DNA of 64,000 nt, from the NCBI GenBank assembly GCA_037447655.1, contig JBBHKE010001283.1, positions 674,115 through 738,114 of the forward strand, in the 5' to 3' direction. The position numbers and the translations under genes were made by a program. This stretch comes from Zygnema cylindricum (Eukaryota > Streptophyta > Zygnematophyceae > Zygnematales > Zygnemataceae). Under the pieces are notes generated by a model. It ran no database searches and was not told the DNA's origin. It was given only the letters and a program-made list of their open reading frames with translations. Positions 35,231 through 46,587 of the stretch are shown in pieces. Each line of letters begins with the position of its first letter. Within the stretch, counting starts at the first letter, position 1.

Positions 35231-35977
35231 TACACCGCGAATCGTTATTACTGTCAAAGTTTATATAGTGTTGAAGAAAATTTACCGTAATTGATGCTAG
35301 TTAAGAATTTGAAATTTCTTTAAAAAAATGTGTATTCTAATTTCGGCGTTTAAGCTAATTTAGGAACAACAAAATTGGAATATTCACCGTACGATTATAT
35401 ACAATAATATATGTATCCGTACAACATATAAGAAATCGTACGCCGTCGCGAATTTAAAATATCCGTACATACTATACTACACCGTCGATCGCATTTAGCG
35501 TGTAGAAATTATTAGAGTAAAGAAAAAGTTAGCGTCGTTAATTCTAATTCAGTGCCAGGAGACGTGGCAATTTATGGTCCACGTCCTTAAATAGCGTCAT
35601 TTATTCTATTTAAGGTTTAAGGGTCAAAATTTAGGGGCGCCGAATTAGTGTTCAACACGCTAAATGCGATCGACGGTGTAGTTTACGTGTCAGACTAATC
35701 CCGTTTTTTTTAGCGCACTTTCCTATGCGTGCGCGTCTGATTTAATTCATTTTTTGTAATTTTTCACTTGAAAAAGGTACAGCTATGTACGGTCTGACAT
35801 TGACCGTTCACAACACTATCTATATTATATTGTACTTTCGGGCTTTACGCTATTTTGTACGGTACCTTAATTAACATTAAGGAAAAAATAAAATCATGTA
35901 TCTTATTTAAAAAAAAAAAATCAAAATTTTAAGAACCTTAATTAGTGACTTTGACACTGCTAACGATTCGCGTTGTA
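35231..35977. mobile_element. TA-flanked MITE, long form, carrying a nested MITE
   Basis: The termini are TACACCGCGAATCGTTATTA and CTAACGATTCGCGTTGTA. The interior aligns with the copies at 41951-42494 and 45021-45563 (CCGTACAACATATAAGAAATC, ACGGTCTGACATTGACCGT). It is interrupted by a short-form MITE at 35478-35680. Confidence 0.8.
35478..35680. mobile_element. TA-flanked MITE, short form, nested
   Basis: The termini TACACCGTCGATCGCATTTAG and CTAAATGCGATCGACGGTGTA are near-perfect inverted repeats. The copies at 41951-42494 and 45021-45563 lack it at the equivalent point (CATACTAATTTACGTG-like), so the empty site is known. Confidence 0.85.
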
Positions 35978-37952
35978 GTTGCAAACACAAACAAAAAAAG
36001 GAACTTGTGCCATATTGTGGGAAAAACAATAATCTACTTTACTATAAAATAAATTAGCGTAGAGTCCACCGTGGTTTACCCAAAATATGTTCAATAATTT
36101 ATTATGTATGGTTGGGATCTGTGATTATGTATCAATAGACATAATAAAATGGGCATCAAAATGGTGAAAGGTTTTTGAAAAATAAAGTTTTTTTGTGGGG
36201 TTTCAAAGGGATTAAAGTTTTTCTAAATAGTGATTGTAGGTTTTACAAATCCAACAGCCAAAAAATAAAAGATATATAATTAAAAGATCCCATGTGGTAC
36301 GTCCCATATAATGTTACATAATAATAATTAGCTTACTCTTGCCCGTCCTTTCCCGTTAAATTTGTAACCCCGATGTCTTTATGTATCTTGAAAGTGGCGT
36401 ATTATCACGCCAAAATATAGAGGAATTTGTGTCCCCACTGTTTTTTATGTATCTTGAAAGTGTCGTATTATCACGTCAAAATATAGAGGTTAGAGGTGAC
36501 GTGTCTGTGCATAAATATGGTGTGTGCATAATCAACACGCATATAATATGGGCGATTACATTAAAACAATTGTTAGCAATATTGAAACATATTGTAAAAC
36601 ACATGTTTTAAAACGATGGTGGTGTTCTACACCTTTAATCGCTTTGTTTAGCCTTAAACCTAAAACATTATTATTGTGACTTGTTTTTCGCGTGTTTACG
36701 AACGAGGTTTTAGAAAGGATATTATGATTGATGTAATTAAATAAAGATGATTTTAAATACACCTACAAATTTTGAATATAATTGTTATATACACTTATAT
36801 CTTCGATTCACAAACCACTAGACTCGTTGTTAATGTCATCTTAGACATCATAAACCAAATCCTCAAATGATTGAAGTTTTTACATTTAACACGGTGTAAC
36901 ATTTTATATCAAGTCGACAATCGTTATATTCAACAACTTGTCTGGTTAAGTAACAAAGCCTCTAACGGAGATCTTTAAACGAAAGACTCAACATGTCTTG
37001 TTGCTCAATTTGAAAAATCTCATATAAATTTTGCAAAGGCAATCAATATAGGGGATTTATTTGATAGATCGACAACGCTAAGTAAAAACCAATGTTAATA
37101 TGGCTTATAGTTTGGATAGCAAAGAAAATTGTGCGTAGATCCTTATGATTGTTGGAGTTGAACTCACGATTGGTCAATCTAATTTTTTGTTGTCTTATTT
37201 ATAAACCTTTGACTCTCTGTAACATTTTTGAGAATGGCTTGAAAAAAAAATTCGATAGCTTACAATTAAACTCACAAAAAATATTATTTATTGTTGTGCA
37301 AAATCACGTTGGGATACGTAGATTCGGGGACACGTCTTATAAAATTAGCTCTAAAATTTAGGTAGGTTTAACCCTTAATACAACGGAAGCACGTAGGCGT
37401 ATTCAATTGGTTCGCCGAATGACGACCTATGGCAGTGGAGTTACAACTGAATGTCGAGTCGTAAGAAAAAAAAAGTTGTCTTGTTTGTCTTCAAGTTTGG
37501 AGTTATTGCCAAAAAAAATATTTTTTTGTAAGCATACATTTTTTTTCGCATGTTCCAATATTTCAATTGCTCTTTTTTCTTTTATATTTGAACAAGCCAT
37601 GTGGCATTTATGAAAAAAAAAATGTTAACTTTCTTATAGTATAATCACCATGGTTTTTCTGCTCAATAAAAGATTTAGTGGAGCCCAACCCTACTTCTAT
37701 GGGTCTATACATTTTAACCACCAAACTTTGTCATTTCGAACACTGTCAATGTTGGGCAAGCCTCTAAACTAGCGACATTAAATATTACTCGTCAAACAAA
37801 TTATTACAGGGGATATATTCTTGGGAACTTATTTTAATGTTTTAAGTTGTAGTGAGACTCTATGCATCCTACTTGAAACGTTAATTGCTTTTTTAAAAGT
37901 GCATATATATGACACTGTAACATATTCAAATAATGATCAAATGGGGGTTTTC
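35978..37952. other. A-T-rich noncoding stretch
   Basis: No gene is recognised. A 65-70-bp direct repeat lies at 36375-36490 (ATGTATCTTGAAAGTG then CGTATTATCACG, twice). Only short open frames occur. Confidence 0.4.
36375..36490. repeat. Two-unit direct repeat
   Basis: Two units of about 65 bp share TTTATGTATCTTGAAAGTG followed by CGTATTATCACG and CAAAATATAGAGG. Confidence 0.8.
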
Positions 37953-38398
37953 TAGTATTGTGAATTAGGGTATTTTTAATCGCGATAAATTCGATAGCCG
38001 ATAATATTTATTGTCGAACTATGATGGGTCGGGATATATCGCTCCGAAACAAACCAAATTTCAAATTTACCACATATAATTGTCGGTTGGGGCCAATTAT
38101 CCTTATAAAAAACATGTAATTATGGCACGGAAATAAATTACTAATGGAGTACGGAGATATTGTGACCGGGGGGGTCGCGTGCTTTTGGATTTTTTATCAC
38201 AATCCATACCGTACAAGAGTATGGAGCTGGACCCGATATTTCTATCTATATTTATCGGCAATACATCCCGATACATTGGAATTACATCGCGATAGTTCCT
38301 TCACCAATACATCGAGCTAATACATCGACTAACCATTAATCAAAAGGTACAAAGGTACACATCGGTTATTGGCAAATGGTTATCGATACACAACACTA
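37953..38398. mobile_element. hAT-like family B element
   Basis: The left end TAGTATTGTGAAT and right end ATCGATACACAACACTA are inverted. Flanking 8-mers GGGTTTTC and AACTTTTC share their last five bases except one. The interior is rich in TATCG and CGATA words. It is non-coding. Confidence 0.6.
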
Positions 38399-39547
38399 AA
38401 CTTTTCCCCTAACACAAATAAGACAAAACAGGGTCTGGAGGTTGGTGTCCGCAACAAATCGTTTTGATGTCCGCAGTGTCTGTAGCATAGTTCAAAAGTA
38501 GGTGAAAGTAGGCCCATACAATATGCATATTGTATGTAAAACATTCAATATCACCTTAAGACCATAGTTGTTCAAATCGCGCGATTTTTTCCTTTTTTAC
38601 GATTAAAACGTATAATTCGTGACTTTTGAATAAATCGGAAAAAAACGCGATGTACTTTCTGTCCGGTAAACTGAACGGATAATTTACAGAAACTGTACGG
38701 TATTCACAGTAATTGTACGGTTTTGTACCAAAAAAGTACGAAATTTGACTAAAAGATACGTTGCACTTCGTAGTACTTTCTGTCCGGTAAACTGAACAGA
38801 AATTTAACGGGAAACGTACGGAATTGTAACAAAATTGTACGGAATATGACGAAAGGAGACGGGAACTGTACGGACAATGTACAAACTGCGTTATATGTTA
38901 AACTCAATTTCTTTTACATGTACGGAATTGTACGGAGGAAAATTCATTAACGATTTTAACGATTTTTTCAAAAGGTTCAATGCGTTTGTTACGTATAATT
39001 CGTCGCGATTAAATCGTTCGCACGAAACGCCGTGAACAACTATGCTTAAGACCCATATTGTATGGGTCGCAAAATAAAAATGGGTTTTAGAGCTTTTCTG
39101 CGTGGACCAATGACGCTCTAGTGAATCACCACTTTCATTGACCACGTAGGTCAGTCTTCTAGACGATGCAGAACACCGGAATCCGATCAAGACAAACCTG
39201 AAATCCTCTCATAGATTTTCTGGACAATATTCAACGGAAATCAACGCTGAAATTCGGCATCCAGTCGAATAGAATCTAATCTCCGGTAGATCTGGCTCGT
39301 GATCCCGTGAGCATCCGAGCGCAGCAGGAGCCTCCTCGACATTCGGAAGCGTCACCCTGTCAAAGGACTTGCTGCCGCTTTCACGCCTTTTTACGTTTCA
39401 CGTAGTTAGCCACGCGTCAAACCGTAACCGGTTTATTTTCCTGGTTCGTCCAACATTTTCCGTGTTTGTTTTGGCACGGCAATACGGCACGCGTCCTTAC
39501 TGCACACATCATAAAACGTTTCGGCGAAGTCAAACTTCACATAATTA
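38399..39547. other. Noncoding stretch, GTAC-rich
   Basis: Direct repetition of TGTACTTTCTGTCCGGTAAACTGAAC occurs near 38652 and 38773. The region 39180-39420 is more G-C rich, with no recognised domain on either strand. Confidence 0.4.
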
Positions 39548-41038
39548 GGGCGTGTGCCCATGTAACCGAAATTTTGAAACGTTACTTTGGATTTTAGGGC
39601 AGATTTTACGGTGTACTTTTCAAAGTGTGCCTATGTCAATCATTACTTGCGCCTTCATTACTTCAAACATGTGACAATTGTAGACGTCTACAACATGTGC
39701 GACAGTCAACGAAACGACACTACGAAACTACGAAACTTCCTAAAATTGGTGACGTCTACAAAAACGGCGACGGTTGTTGACGTCAAAGTTTTTGTGACGT
39801 TGTAGATGTTTAGGGTTTTGTGACATAGCGAAGTCATGCTACACCGTCAATCGTTATTAGAGTATATAACGCCAATTCGGTGCCCTTTTAAAAAAAAAAG
39901 AAACCCGAGATACAATCCATAATTATATTTTTTCCATTATTCTAATTAGGTTTTTTTTTCAATTAGCGTTAATAATGAAAGTACACTTCGATGGAAATAG
40001 TGTGGCATACGGAGATAATATTTCCGTACGAAGTGGTACTTTTTTAATTACAAAGGCATAAAAAGACACTTAACATTATTGCGCACACATGTGAATGTGC
40101 ACTGGAAGAAAGAGATGCAAACTCGTTGACAAAAATCACGTTCTCATATGTTCGTCCGTCGACCGTGTGAACAGCGCGACGGCGTACGAATTGTCAGATT
40201 TTGTACGGATACACATATTACTGTAGACATCAAAAGGGCGGCTATTTATTATTCAGGACAATCCAAATTACAGTTAGGGATTAATTAGTATATATATATA
40301 TATTTAAAAAAAAAAATTCCCTATTAGTGTTAATAACACTCATTTTTTTTTTACGCTATTTATTCCTTTACTCTAACAGCGATTGGCGGTGTACCATGTG
40401 ACGTCATCATTACGTAGATTTTCCGCCATGGCTTCTCGACTTCATTTTCTTATCTTTTATCATTCGATATACCATCAAACTTAGACCAAAAATATTAAAA
40501 AAAAAGAAAACTAAATTTCATTTGATACTATTATTTCTGCATCTCGTGTAAATAAGAGAGAAAGAGGAGGGGTCGTGTGAGAAACAATGGGAGAGACGAG
40601 GTCAACGTAAAATTTTGCAAGGGACCCATGAATGAAAGTGGAGGTCCGAGACCCCAACGATATTTTTTCCGTAAATTCTCATCATTTTCGTACGTACATG
40701 CGCGTGACGAGCAGGGGAAAAAATAGAATGTACTCTCCGTCTCTCAAATTTTTTGAAAACGTTCGACGCGTGCAATCCCGGTTTTTTATTCGTCAATAGG
40801 GTAATATTTTTATTAAAATCAGGTTGCGATTTGATTCCAGTGCAAGTGTGAAGATGAGCTGGAAGTGGGTCGCGATGATATTAACTCCAAGTTACCGTGC
40901 CTTTCAAGTTCCGAGATGACGCAAAATGTACTTGTATTTTTGCCATTTTTCGTACGACGTAATATTTTCTCGTTGGAAGTCCAATTTTATGTGTAAACGA
41001 CGGAAAAAACCCTTACTTTAACACATGGGCAGACGCCC
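39548..41038. mobile_element. PIF/Harbinger-like element (family H2), TTA TSD
   Basis: The left end GGGCGTGTGCCCATGT and the complement of the right end (GGGCGTCTGCCCATGT) form the inverted repeat. TTA flanks both sides (39545-39547 and 41039-41041). A TACACC MITE is nested at 39840-40393. The right half resembles that of 41081-41856 (GTGGAAGTGGGTCG-like, GATGACGCAAA). No transposase is recognised. Confidence 0.7.
39840..40393. mobile_element. TA-flanked MITE, long form, nested in H2
   Basis: The termini are TACACCGTCAATCGTTATTAG and CTAACAGCGATTGGCGGTGTA. It has the A-T-rich interior with CGTACGG words typical of the long form. Confidence 0.75.
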
Positions 41039-41080
41039 TTAGCCACTCTACATTTTATGTTTTCAAGAAAACTTAAGTAA

Positions 41081-41856
41081 GGGTATGTCCCCATGTACTT
41101 GTAACTTAGCGAACTTACTTTGTCTTTTAGCGCGGATCCGCCGGACCCGGTTTTCAAGTGTCCCTATGCGTAAAAACGTAATCGTAACTTACATTTGGGA
41201 CGATTGTATACGTCGACAATACCTGTGACGGCTGTCAACGTCTACAATCTGTTGTCGCACTTATTTTTTGGAACTGTTTGTGACGTCGCATGTCTTACCG
41301 TGACATTGTAGACGTATCGCATTCCAGCTTGTGCCATTTCACGGTTTAAGAAGGTGCGCTTTGCCTTTGCGTCTCCTGTCCGGTCGACGTCAAATGGCAT
41401 CGTAATTTCGAGATCCCTGCAAAACAAAATCCGTATTGGACGAAAATGGACAAATCCAAACAAATTGTGTACTTTGTTTCGTTGTATTTAATCGCAAAAG
41501 GACAAAATATAGCGAATTATGTATTTTTATTTGTCCTTGGAAATCGTATACAAATTTTAAAAAACTACGGCACGTGTGAATATATGTTCCTAATTGTTTA
41601 TCGAGAAAACCTATTTTTAAAACACATCGCGCATGTGTTTTAAACATAAGTTTTAAGATGACATTTTTTGTCGTGGAAGTGGGTCGAAAAAATACAAGAT
41701 GATAAATTTGCGTACATCCTAAATTCGAGGATGACGCAAATTGTACTCTACAAATTTGCGATTCCTTCGTATGGTTGCAACTTAGGCAGTACGACGCTAA
41801 GTTTTACAATAAAATGATAGAAGAAAACCTTTACTTATGCACATGGGGACATACCA
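41081..41856. mobile_element. PIF/Harbinger-like element (family H2), second copy
   Basis: The left end is GGGTATGTCCCCATGTAC and the right end complements to GGTATGTCCCCATGTGC. The flanks are TAA (41078-41080) and CAA (41857-41859), a TWA duplication with one change. It lies 42 bp from the first H2 element. Confidence 0.6.
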
Positions 41857-41950
41857 CAAAGTACATTAAACCACTAAGATCGTCTGTACATGTCTAGCAT
41901 ACACAAATAAAAATAAACATTCTTTTTGCCATATTCTACGAACAAAAAGC

Positions 41951-42494
41951 TACATCGCGAATCATTATTAGTGTCAAAGTTTAAATAGTGTTGAAGAAAT
42001 TTTACCGTAATTAATGCTAATTCAGAATTTGAAATTTCTTAAAAAAAAAGGCGTATTCTAATTTCGGCAGTATGATAATTTAGGAACAGCAAAATTGGAA
42101 TATCCGCCGTACAATTATATACATTGATATATGTATCCGTACAAAATATTAGAAATCGTACGCCTTCGTGAAAATTAAATATCCGTACATCTCATACTAA
42201 TTTACGTGTCAGACTAATCACGTTTTTTTAGCGCACGTTCTTATGCGTACGCGTATGATTTAATTCAATTTTTGTAAATTTTTCACTTGAAAATGTACAT
42301 TTATGTACGGTTTGACATCGACCGTACACCACACTATTTAAATCTTATTGGACTTATGTTTTCTACGCTATTCTGTACGGTACCTTAATTAACGTAAAGG
42401 AAAAATTAAAATCATGTATCCGTTTTGAGGAAAAAAAACAAAATTTAAATAACCCAGATTAGAGTTGTTGACACTAATAACGATTCGCGGTGTA
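41951..42494. mobile_element. TA-flanked MITE, long form
   Basis: The termini are TACATCGCGAATCATTATTAG and CTAATAACGATTCGCGGTGTA. It is about 80-90% alike by eye to the copies at 35231-35977 (without its insertion) and 45021-45563. Confidence 0.85.
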
Positions 42495-43269
42495 GTGTTG
42501 TGTATCTGTAAGGATTTGTCGATAACTGATAATTGATATATTGGTACGATATATTGTTATCGGTGTTATTGCCGATAACTAATTGATATTTATTGGTTAT
42601 TATTGGGGATAACACCAATATCGATAACTACCGGCATTATTTGTACGGACCGTACAGATAAATGTATGACAAGTACACTCAACTGTACGTGTTATTCCTT
42701 GAATGCGCCGCTGACCCCCTTCCCCCGATTTCGGTAAAAAACCGCAATGAATTAATATATATCTTTACTCTTTTATAAAAAACTAATATTTCTTCAAATA
42801 AGTGCTTCTGAATCGTCAAAATATGGTGGCAGTAGGCTTTAGTAAATGGCGGCAGTTTGACATATGTGCTTCGTCTGATCTGTTCGTCTGTACGTATGTA
42901 TTTCGAAAAAAGTTTGATTTAAAATTTTACAATGTAATTTAATTTGTTCGTTTCAATACTATAGTTATAAAACTATAAAGTATTGTTTCAAATTTATTGA
43001 CGTTTATGTGTTGCGTTGTCCGTAATAGATTTTAGTTAAACATATACGGAATAGATGCATTATACGGCATACCACGTTATATAAAAAAAATAATATAATA
43101 CAGTATGTTATATAGTACTATTGTATGCATACTATATTTTTTAAAATTTATCGCCGATATGGAATTTGTTGGTTTCTGACCGATACATCGGGACCTCTGA
43201 CCGTTCGATAACCGATAACTAACGGTATCAGTGTTATCGTGATAATTTTTTAACCAAAACACAACACTA
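42493..43269. mobile_element. hAT-like family B element
   Basis: It starts TAGTGTTGTGTATC and ends AAAACACAACACTA, with GATAAC/GTTATC-rich ends. It abuts the MITE at 41951-42494. The flanking 8-mers do not match, so the boundaries or history are uncertain. Confidence 0.55.
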
Positions 43270-43321
43270 CAAAAAGGTGTAAAATAGGCGTAGCGCGCTA
43301 TAACTTTAATAGAGTAATTAG

Positions 43322-43522
43322 TACACCGCTCATCGTTATTAGCATTAGAGATTTATTAGTGTTAATGTGAAAGTTGAGTTAACAATACTGTTTTAGTGCA
43401 AGGAGACGTGGCAGATTGTAGTTCACGCCCCTAGATAATATTGTTAACTCTATTTTGTTATTTTTGGCCAGAAAAAGTCGCGACCAAATTAGTGTTATTA
43501 ACACTATTAACGATGTGCGGTA
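43322..43522. mobile_element. TA-flanked MITE, short form, in a palindromic site
   Basis: The termini are TACACCGCTCATCGTTATTAG and CTATTAACGATGTGCGGTA. The flanks AATTAG and CTAATT are themselves inverted, so the restored target is a palindrome centred on GTAC. Confidence 0.75.
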
Positions 43523-43614
43523 CTAATTCCTAATTATCCGTAACGAGAGTACAATACGGTACTCTACTGTATTGGTGGTGGAACAGTACACTGTGTATCG
43601 CAATTAGTAACACT

Positions 43615-43834
43615 TAGTGTTGGATATCGGGTAGTTTCATATCGCGATAATTTTGATATTCGATATATCGAATATCGATCGAGCAAATTCCTCAATATAT
43701 CGTATCTCGACCAACATAAATTATCTCGTTATATATCGCAAAAAACGGGTGTTTGTACATATACCGTACAGGGAAAGTACGGTAAACCGTACGAAAAATG
43801 GTACGGACCCCCCCCCCCCCCCTGAGGGCCCGCC

Positions 43835-43881
<47 letters not shown>

Positions 43882-44024
43882 CTTTTTGAAAACAAAAATC
43901 CTGGAAAAAAAATAAAATTTGGATATTTAGCTTCTCCGTACATGGTCTCTATATTTCGATTATCGGGTACCTAAAATTCGATATATATCGAATATCGGCA
44001 ATAGGTCCTCGATACCCAACACTA
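43615..44024. mobile_element. hAT-like family B element with perfect 8-bp TSD
   Basis: It starts TAGTGTTGGATATCG and ends CGATACCCAACACTA. GTAACACT is repeated exactly on both sides (43607-43614 and 44025-44032), as expected for hAT transposition. It contains a run of 15 C and a run of 45 G (43808-43881). Confidence 0.85.
43808..43881. repeat. Poly-C / poly-G tract
   Basis: Fifteen C, then TGAGGGCCCGCCCC, then 45 consecutive G. It can form a C:G hairpin or G-quadruplexes. Its length is likely approximate in any assembly. Confidence 0.95.
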
Positions 44025-44031
44025 GTAACAC

Positions 44032-44220
44032 TACATCGTGAATCGTTATTAGCCTTATGTATGCTATATCGGCTCCCCAAAATTTTGACATTTTATACCT
44101 TAAATATATTAAATTAAGCGTGGACCAGAATCTGCCACTTCTCTTGGAACTAAATTAAAATGAATGACGCTAATATTTTCTTTAAGCTAATAATTTATGG
44201 GAATTGCTAATCGCAGAGAC
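44032..44220. mobile_element. TA-flanked MITE, short form, right end degraded
   Basis: It starts TACATCGTGAATCGTTATTAG and follows the 203-bp copy at 45567-45769 through CTATATCGGC, CGTGGACCA and AATGACGCTAAT, then loses the terminal repeat. Confidence 0.65.
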
Positions 44221-44239
44221 GATTTTTGCTTCGCGCAGG

Positions 44240-44781
44240 TACACCGCGCATCGTTATTAGTGTCAAGGTCACTAATTTGGGTTCTCAAAATTTTGATTTT
44301 TTTCCAAAAATAGTATACATGATTTTAATTTTTCCTTGACGTTAATTGAGGTTTCGTACAAATTAGCGTATAGAACGAAAGTACATTAATATGTAAATAG
44401 TGTGGTGTACGGTCGATGTCAGACCGTACATAAATGTACCTTTTTAGTTGAAAACTTTACCAAAAGTTAATTAAATCGGACGCGTTCGCATAGGAACGTG
44501 CGCTAAAAAAACGGGATTGGTCTGACATGTAAAAAGTCTGACATGTACGGATATTTAAATTTCACTACGATGTACGATTTTTTATATTTTGTACGGATAC
44601 ATATAATAATGTATATAATCGTACAGAAAATTTTCCATTTTTGCTGTTCCAAATTAGCGTTAACACTGAAATTAGAATAAACCTTTTTTTTTTTAATTTT
44701 CAAATTATTAATTAGCGTCAATGACGGTATGTTTACTTAAACACTATTTAAACTTTGACACTAATAACGATGCGCGGTGTA
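44240..44781. mobile_element. TA-flanked MITE, long form, in a palindromic site
   Basis: The termini TACACCGCGCATCGTTATTAG and CTAATAACGATGCGCGGTGTA are perfect inverted repeats. It is inverted relative to the copy at 45021-45563. The outer flanks CGCGCAGG and CCTGCGCG are also inverted. Confidence 0.88.
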
Positions 44782-45020
44782 CCTGCGCGCAACCATTTTT
44801 TTTTATATGTGGTTGCCGCAGTTCTGTTACAGTAAACTTGCGCCGGCCGTGTGAATTGTTTTTTTTTTATGACGGTCGACGTTCGCAACCGGGACACTTT
44901 TTTAACCGCCGTTACAAAATTTCGCCAGTCAAAGTTGTTTGACGGATTGACCGTCAAATCTAAACTTAAAGGTACGTAGCTTGTACGAAAATGTACTTCA
45001 AATGTACAATTTCTGACAAC

Positions 45021-45563
45021 TACACCGCGCATCGTTATTAGTGTCAAAGTTTAAATAGTGTGTAAGTAAATATACCGTCATTGACGCTAATTAAGAATTT
45101 GAAAACTAAAAAAAAAGAGGTTTATTCTAATTTCAGTGTTAACGCATATTTGGAGCATCAAAATTGGAATTTTTTCTGTACGATTATATACACTATTATA
45201 TGTATCCGTACAAAATATAAAAAATCGTACACCGTAGTGAAATTTAAATTTCCGTACATGTCAGACTAATTTACGTGTAAGACCAATCCCGATTTTTTAG
45301 CGCACGTTCTTATGCGTACGAGTCCGATTTAATTCATTTTTTGTAAAATTTTCACTTGAAAAGGTACATTTATGTACGGTCTGACATCGACCGTACACCA
45401 CGCTATTTAGATCTTATTGAACTTTAGTTCTTTACGCTATTTTGTACGGTACCTCAATTAACGTCAAGGAAAAATTAAAATCATGTATCCTATTTGAGGA
45501 AAAAAGTCAAAATTTTAAGAACCCAAATTAGTGACTTTGACACTAATAACGATGCGCGGTGTT
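45021..45563. mobile_element. TA-flanked MITE, long form
   Basis: The termini are TACACCGCGCATCGTTATTAG and CTAATAACGATGCGCGGTGT, with an extended match AGTGTCAAAGT/ACTTTGACACT. It is the cleanest long-form copy together with 44240-44781. Confidence 0.88.
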
Positions 45564-45566
45564 CAG

Positions 45567-45769
45567 TACACCGTGAATCGTTATTAGCCTTATGTACGCT
45601 ATATCGGCACCCCAAAAGTTTGACATTGATACATTAAATATAATAAATGACACTATTTAAGGACGTGGATAGTAAGCTGCCACGTCTCCTTACACTAAAT
45701 TAGAATGAATGACGCTAATTCTTTCTTTACACTAATAATTTCTTTACGGTAATAACGATTCAAGGTGTA
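45567..45769. mobile_element. TA-flanked MITE, short form (203 bp), intact
   Basis: The termini are TACACCGTGAATCGTTATTAG and TAATAACGATTCAAGGTGTA. The interior has GGACGTGG and CCACGTCTCC, a small internal hairpin shared by all short-form copies. Confidence 0.85.
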
Positions 45770-46525
45770 GCGACTTTTTTTGGCCAAAAATTTTAAAAGA
45801 GTGTTAAGAACACCATTTCAGGACGTGTACTAAGTATCTGCCACGACTCATTACCCTAAAGTAGTATTGCTAATTGTAACTTTTCATCCTCAACGCCAAT
45901 AACGATGGGCGGTGTACTTTCTGAATTTCGGGCAGAAAAAGTCGCGGCCGAATTTGTGTTAGAAATTCTCATAACGACGTGCAGTGTACATACTGTACTC
46001 ATCCGTACCTCACCCGTCAAAAGCCATTTCAAATAATTGCATCCAGCTCATCATATGGGCCGAACCAGGAAGTTGCGTTAACAGATTTTCCCCCGAGATT
46101 TGTACACGTCTTGGGCATTTAAGTACCACCATGTGTCAGGTGAAGGTGACGTGGCTGACCCAAGCTTTTCGTTTGCAAAATATCAGTTTCGAACTTCACG
46201 TTTATAAACTTCCTGGAACCCAACCTTACTCGTACGATCAATCGAAAACCAAATCCTGTCTCCCAATAGTGAACGACCAAACAGCCGCCCGACATTTTGT
46301 TCGCTTCTGTCCTAAAATTGGCCTAGCTGTCATCCCTACAGGCGTAACTATTACTCTAAAAGTCCGAATCCGATCCCGTACAGCGTGTGACGACAAGATC
46401 TCTTGCAGCCCTTGCGGACAAAGCCTACAATCTTGCCGACAAGATCTGTTTTTCTGGCCTTCTCGAACCACCAGCCAAACGCTACAAAATGACAAAACCA
46501 CCGACAAATCCTCCAACCGTCTTTC
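45770..46525. other. Upstream flank of paralog 2
   Basis: Partial MITE ends lie at 45890-45990. From about 46000 the base composition becomes more balanced. A 236-residue open frame (45984-46694) runs through the promoter into exon 1 in another frame and has no domain. I treat it as chance. Confidence 0.4.
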
Positions 46526-46532
46526 TATAAAG
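46526..46532 (+). promoter_or_regulatory. TATA-like box of paralog 2
   Basis: TATAAAG lies about 60 nt before the ATG at 46588, where a TATA box and a short 5' leader would fit. Assignment by position only. Confidence 0.4.
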
Positions 46533-46587
46533 AGCCCGCGGCCACAGATTTTGTACTCTCCGACGGCTGAATCGATACGAGGAGACA

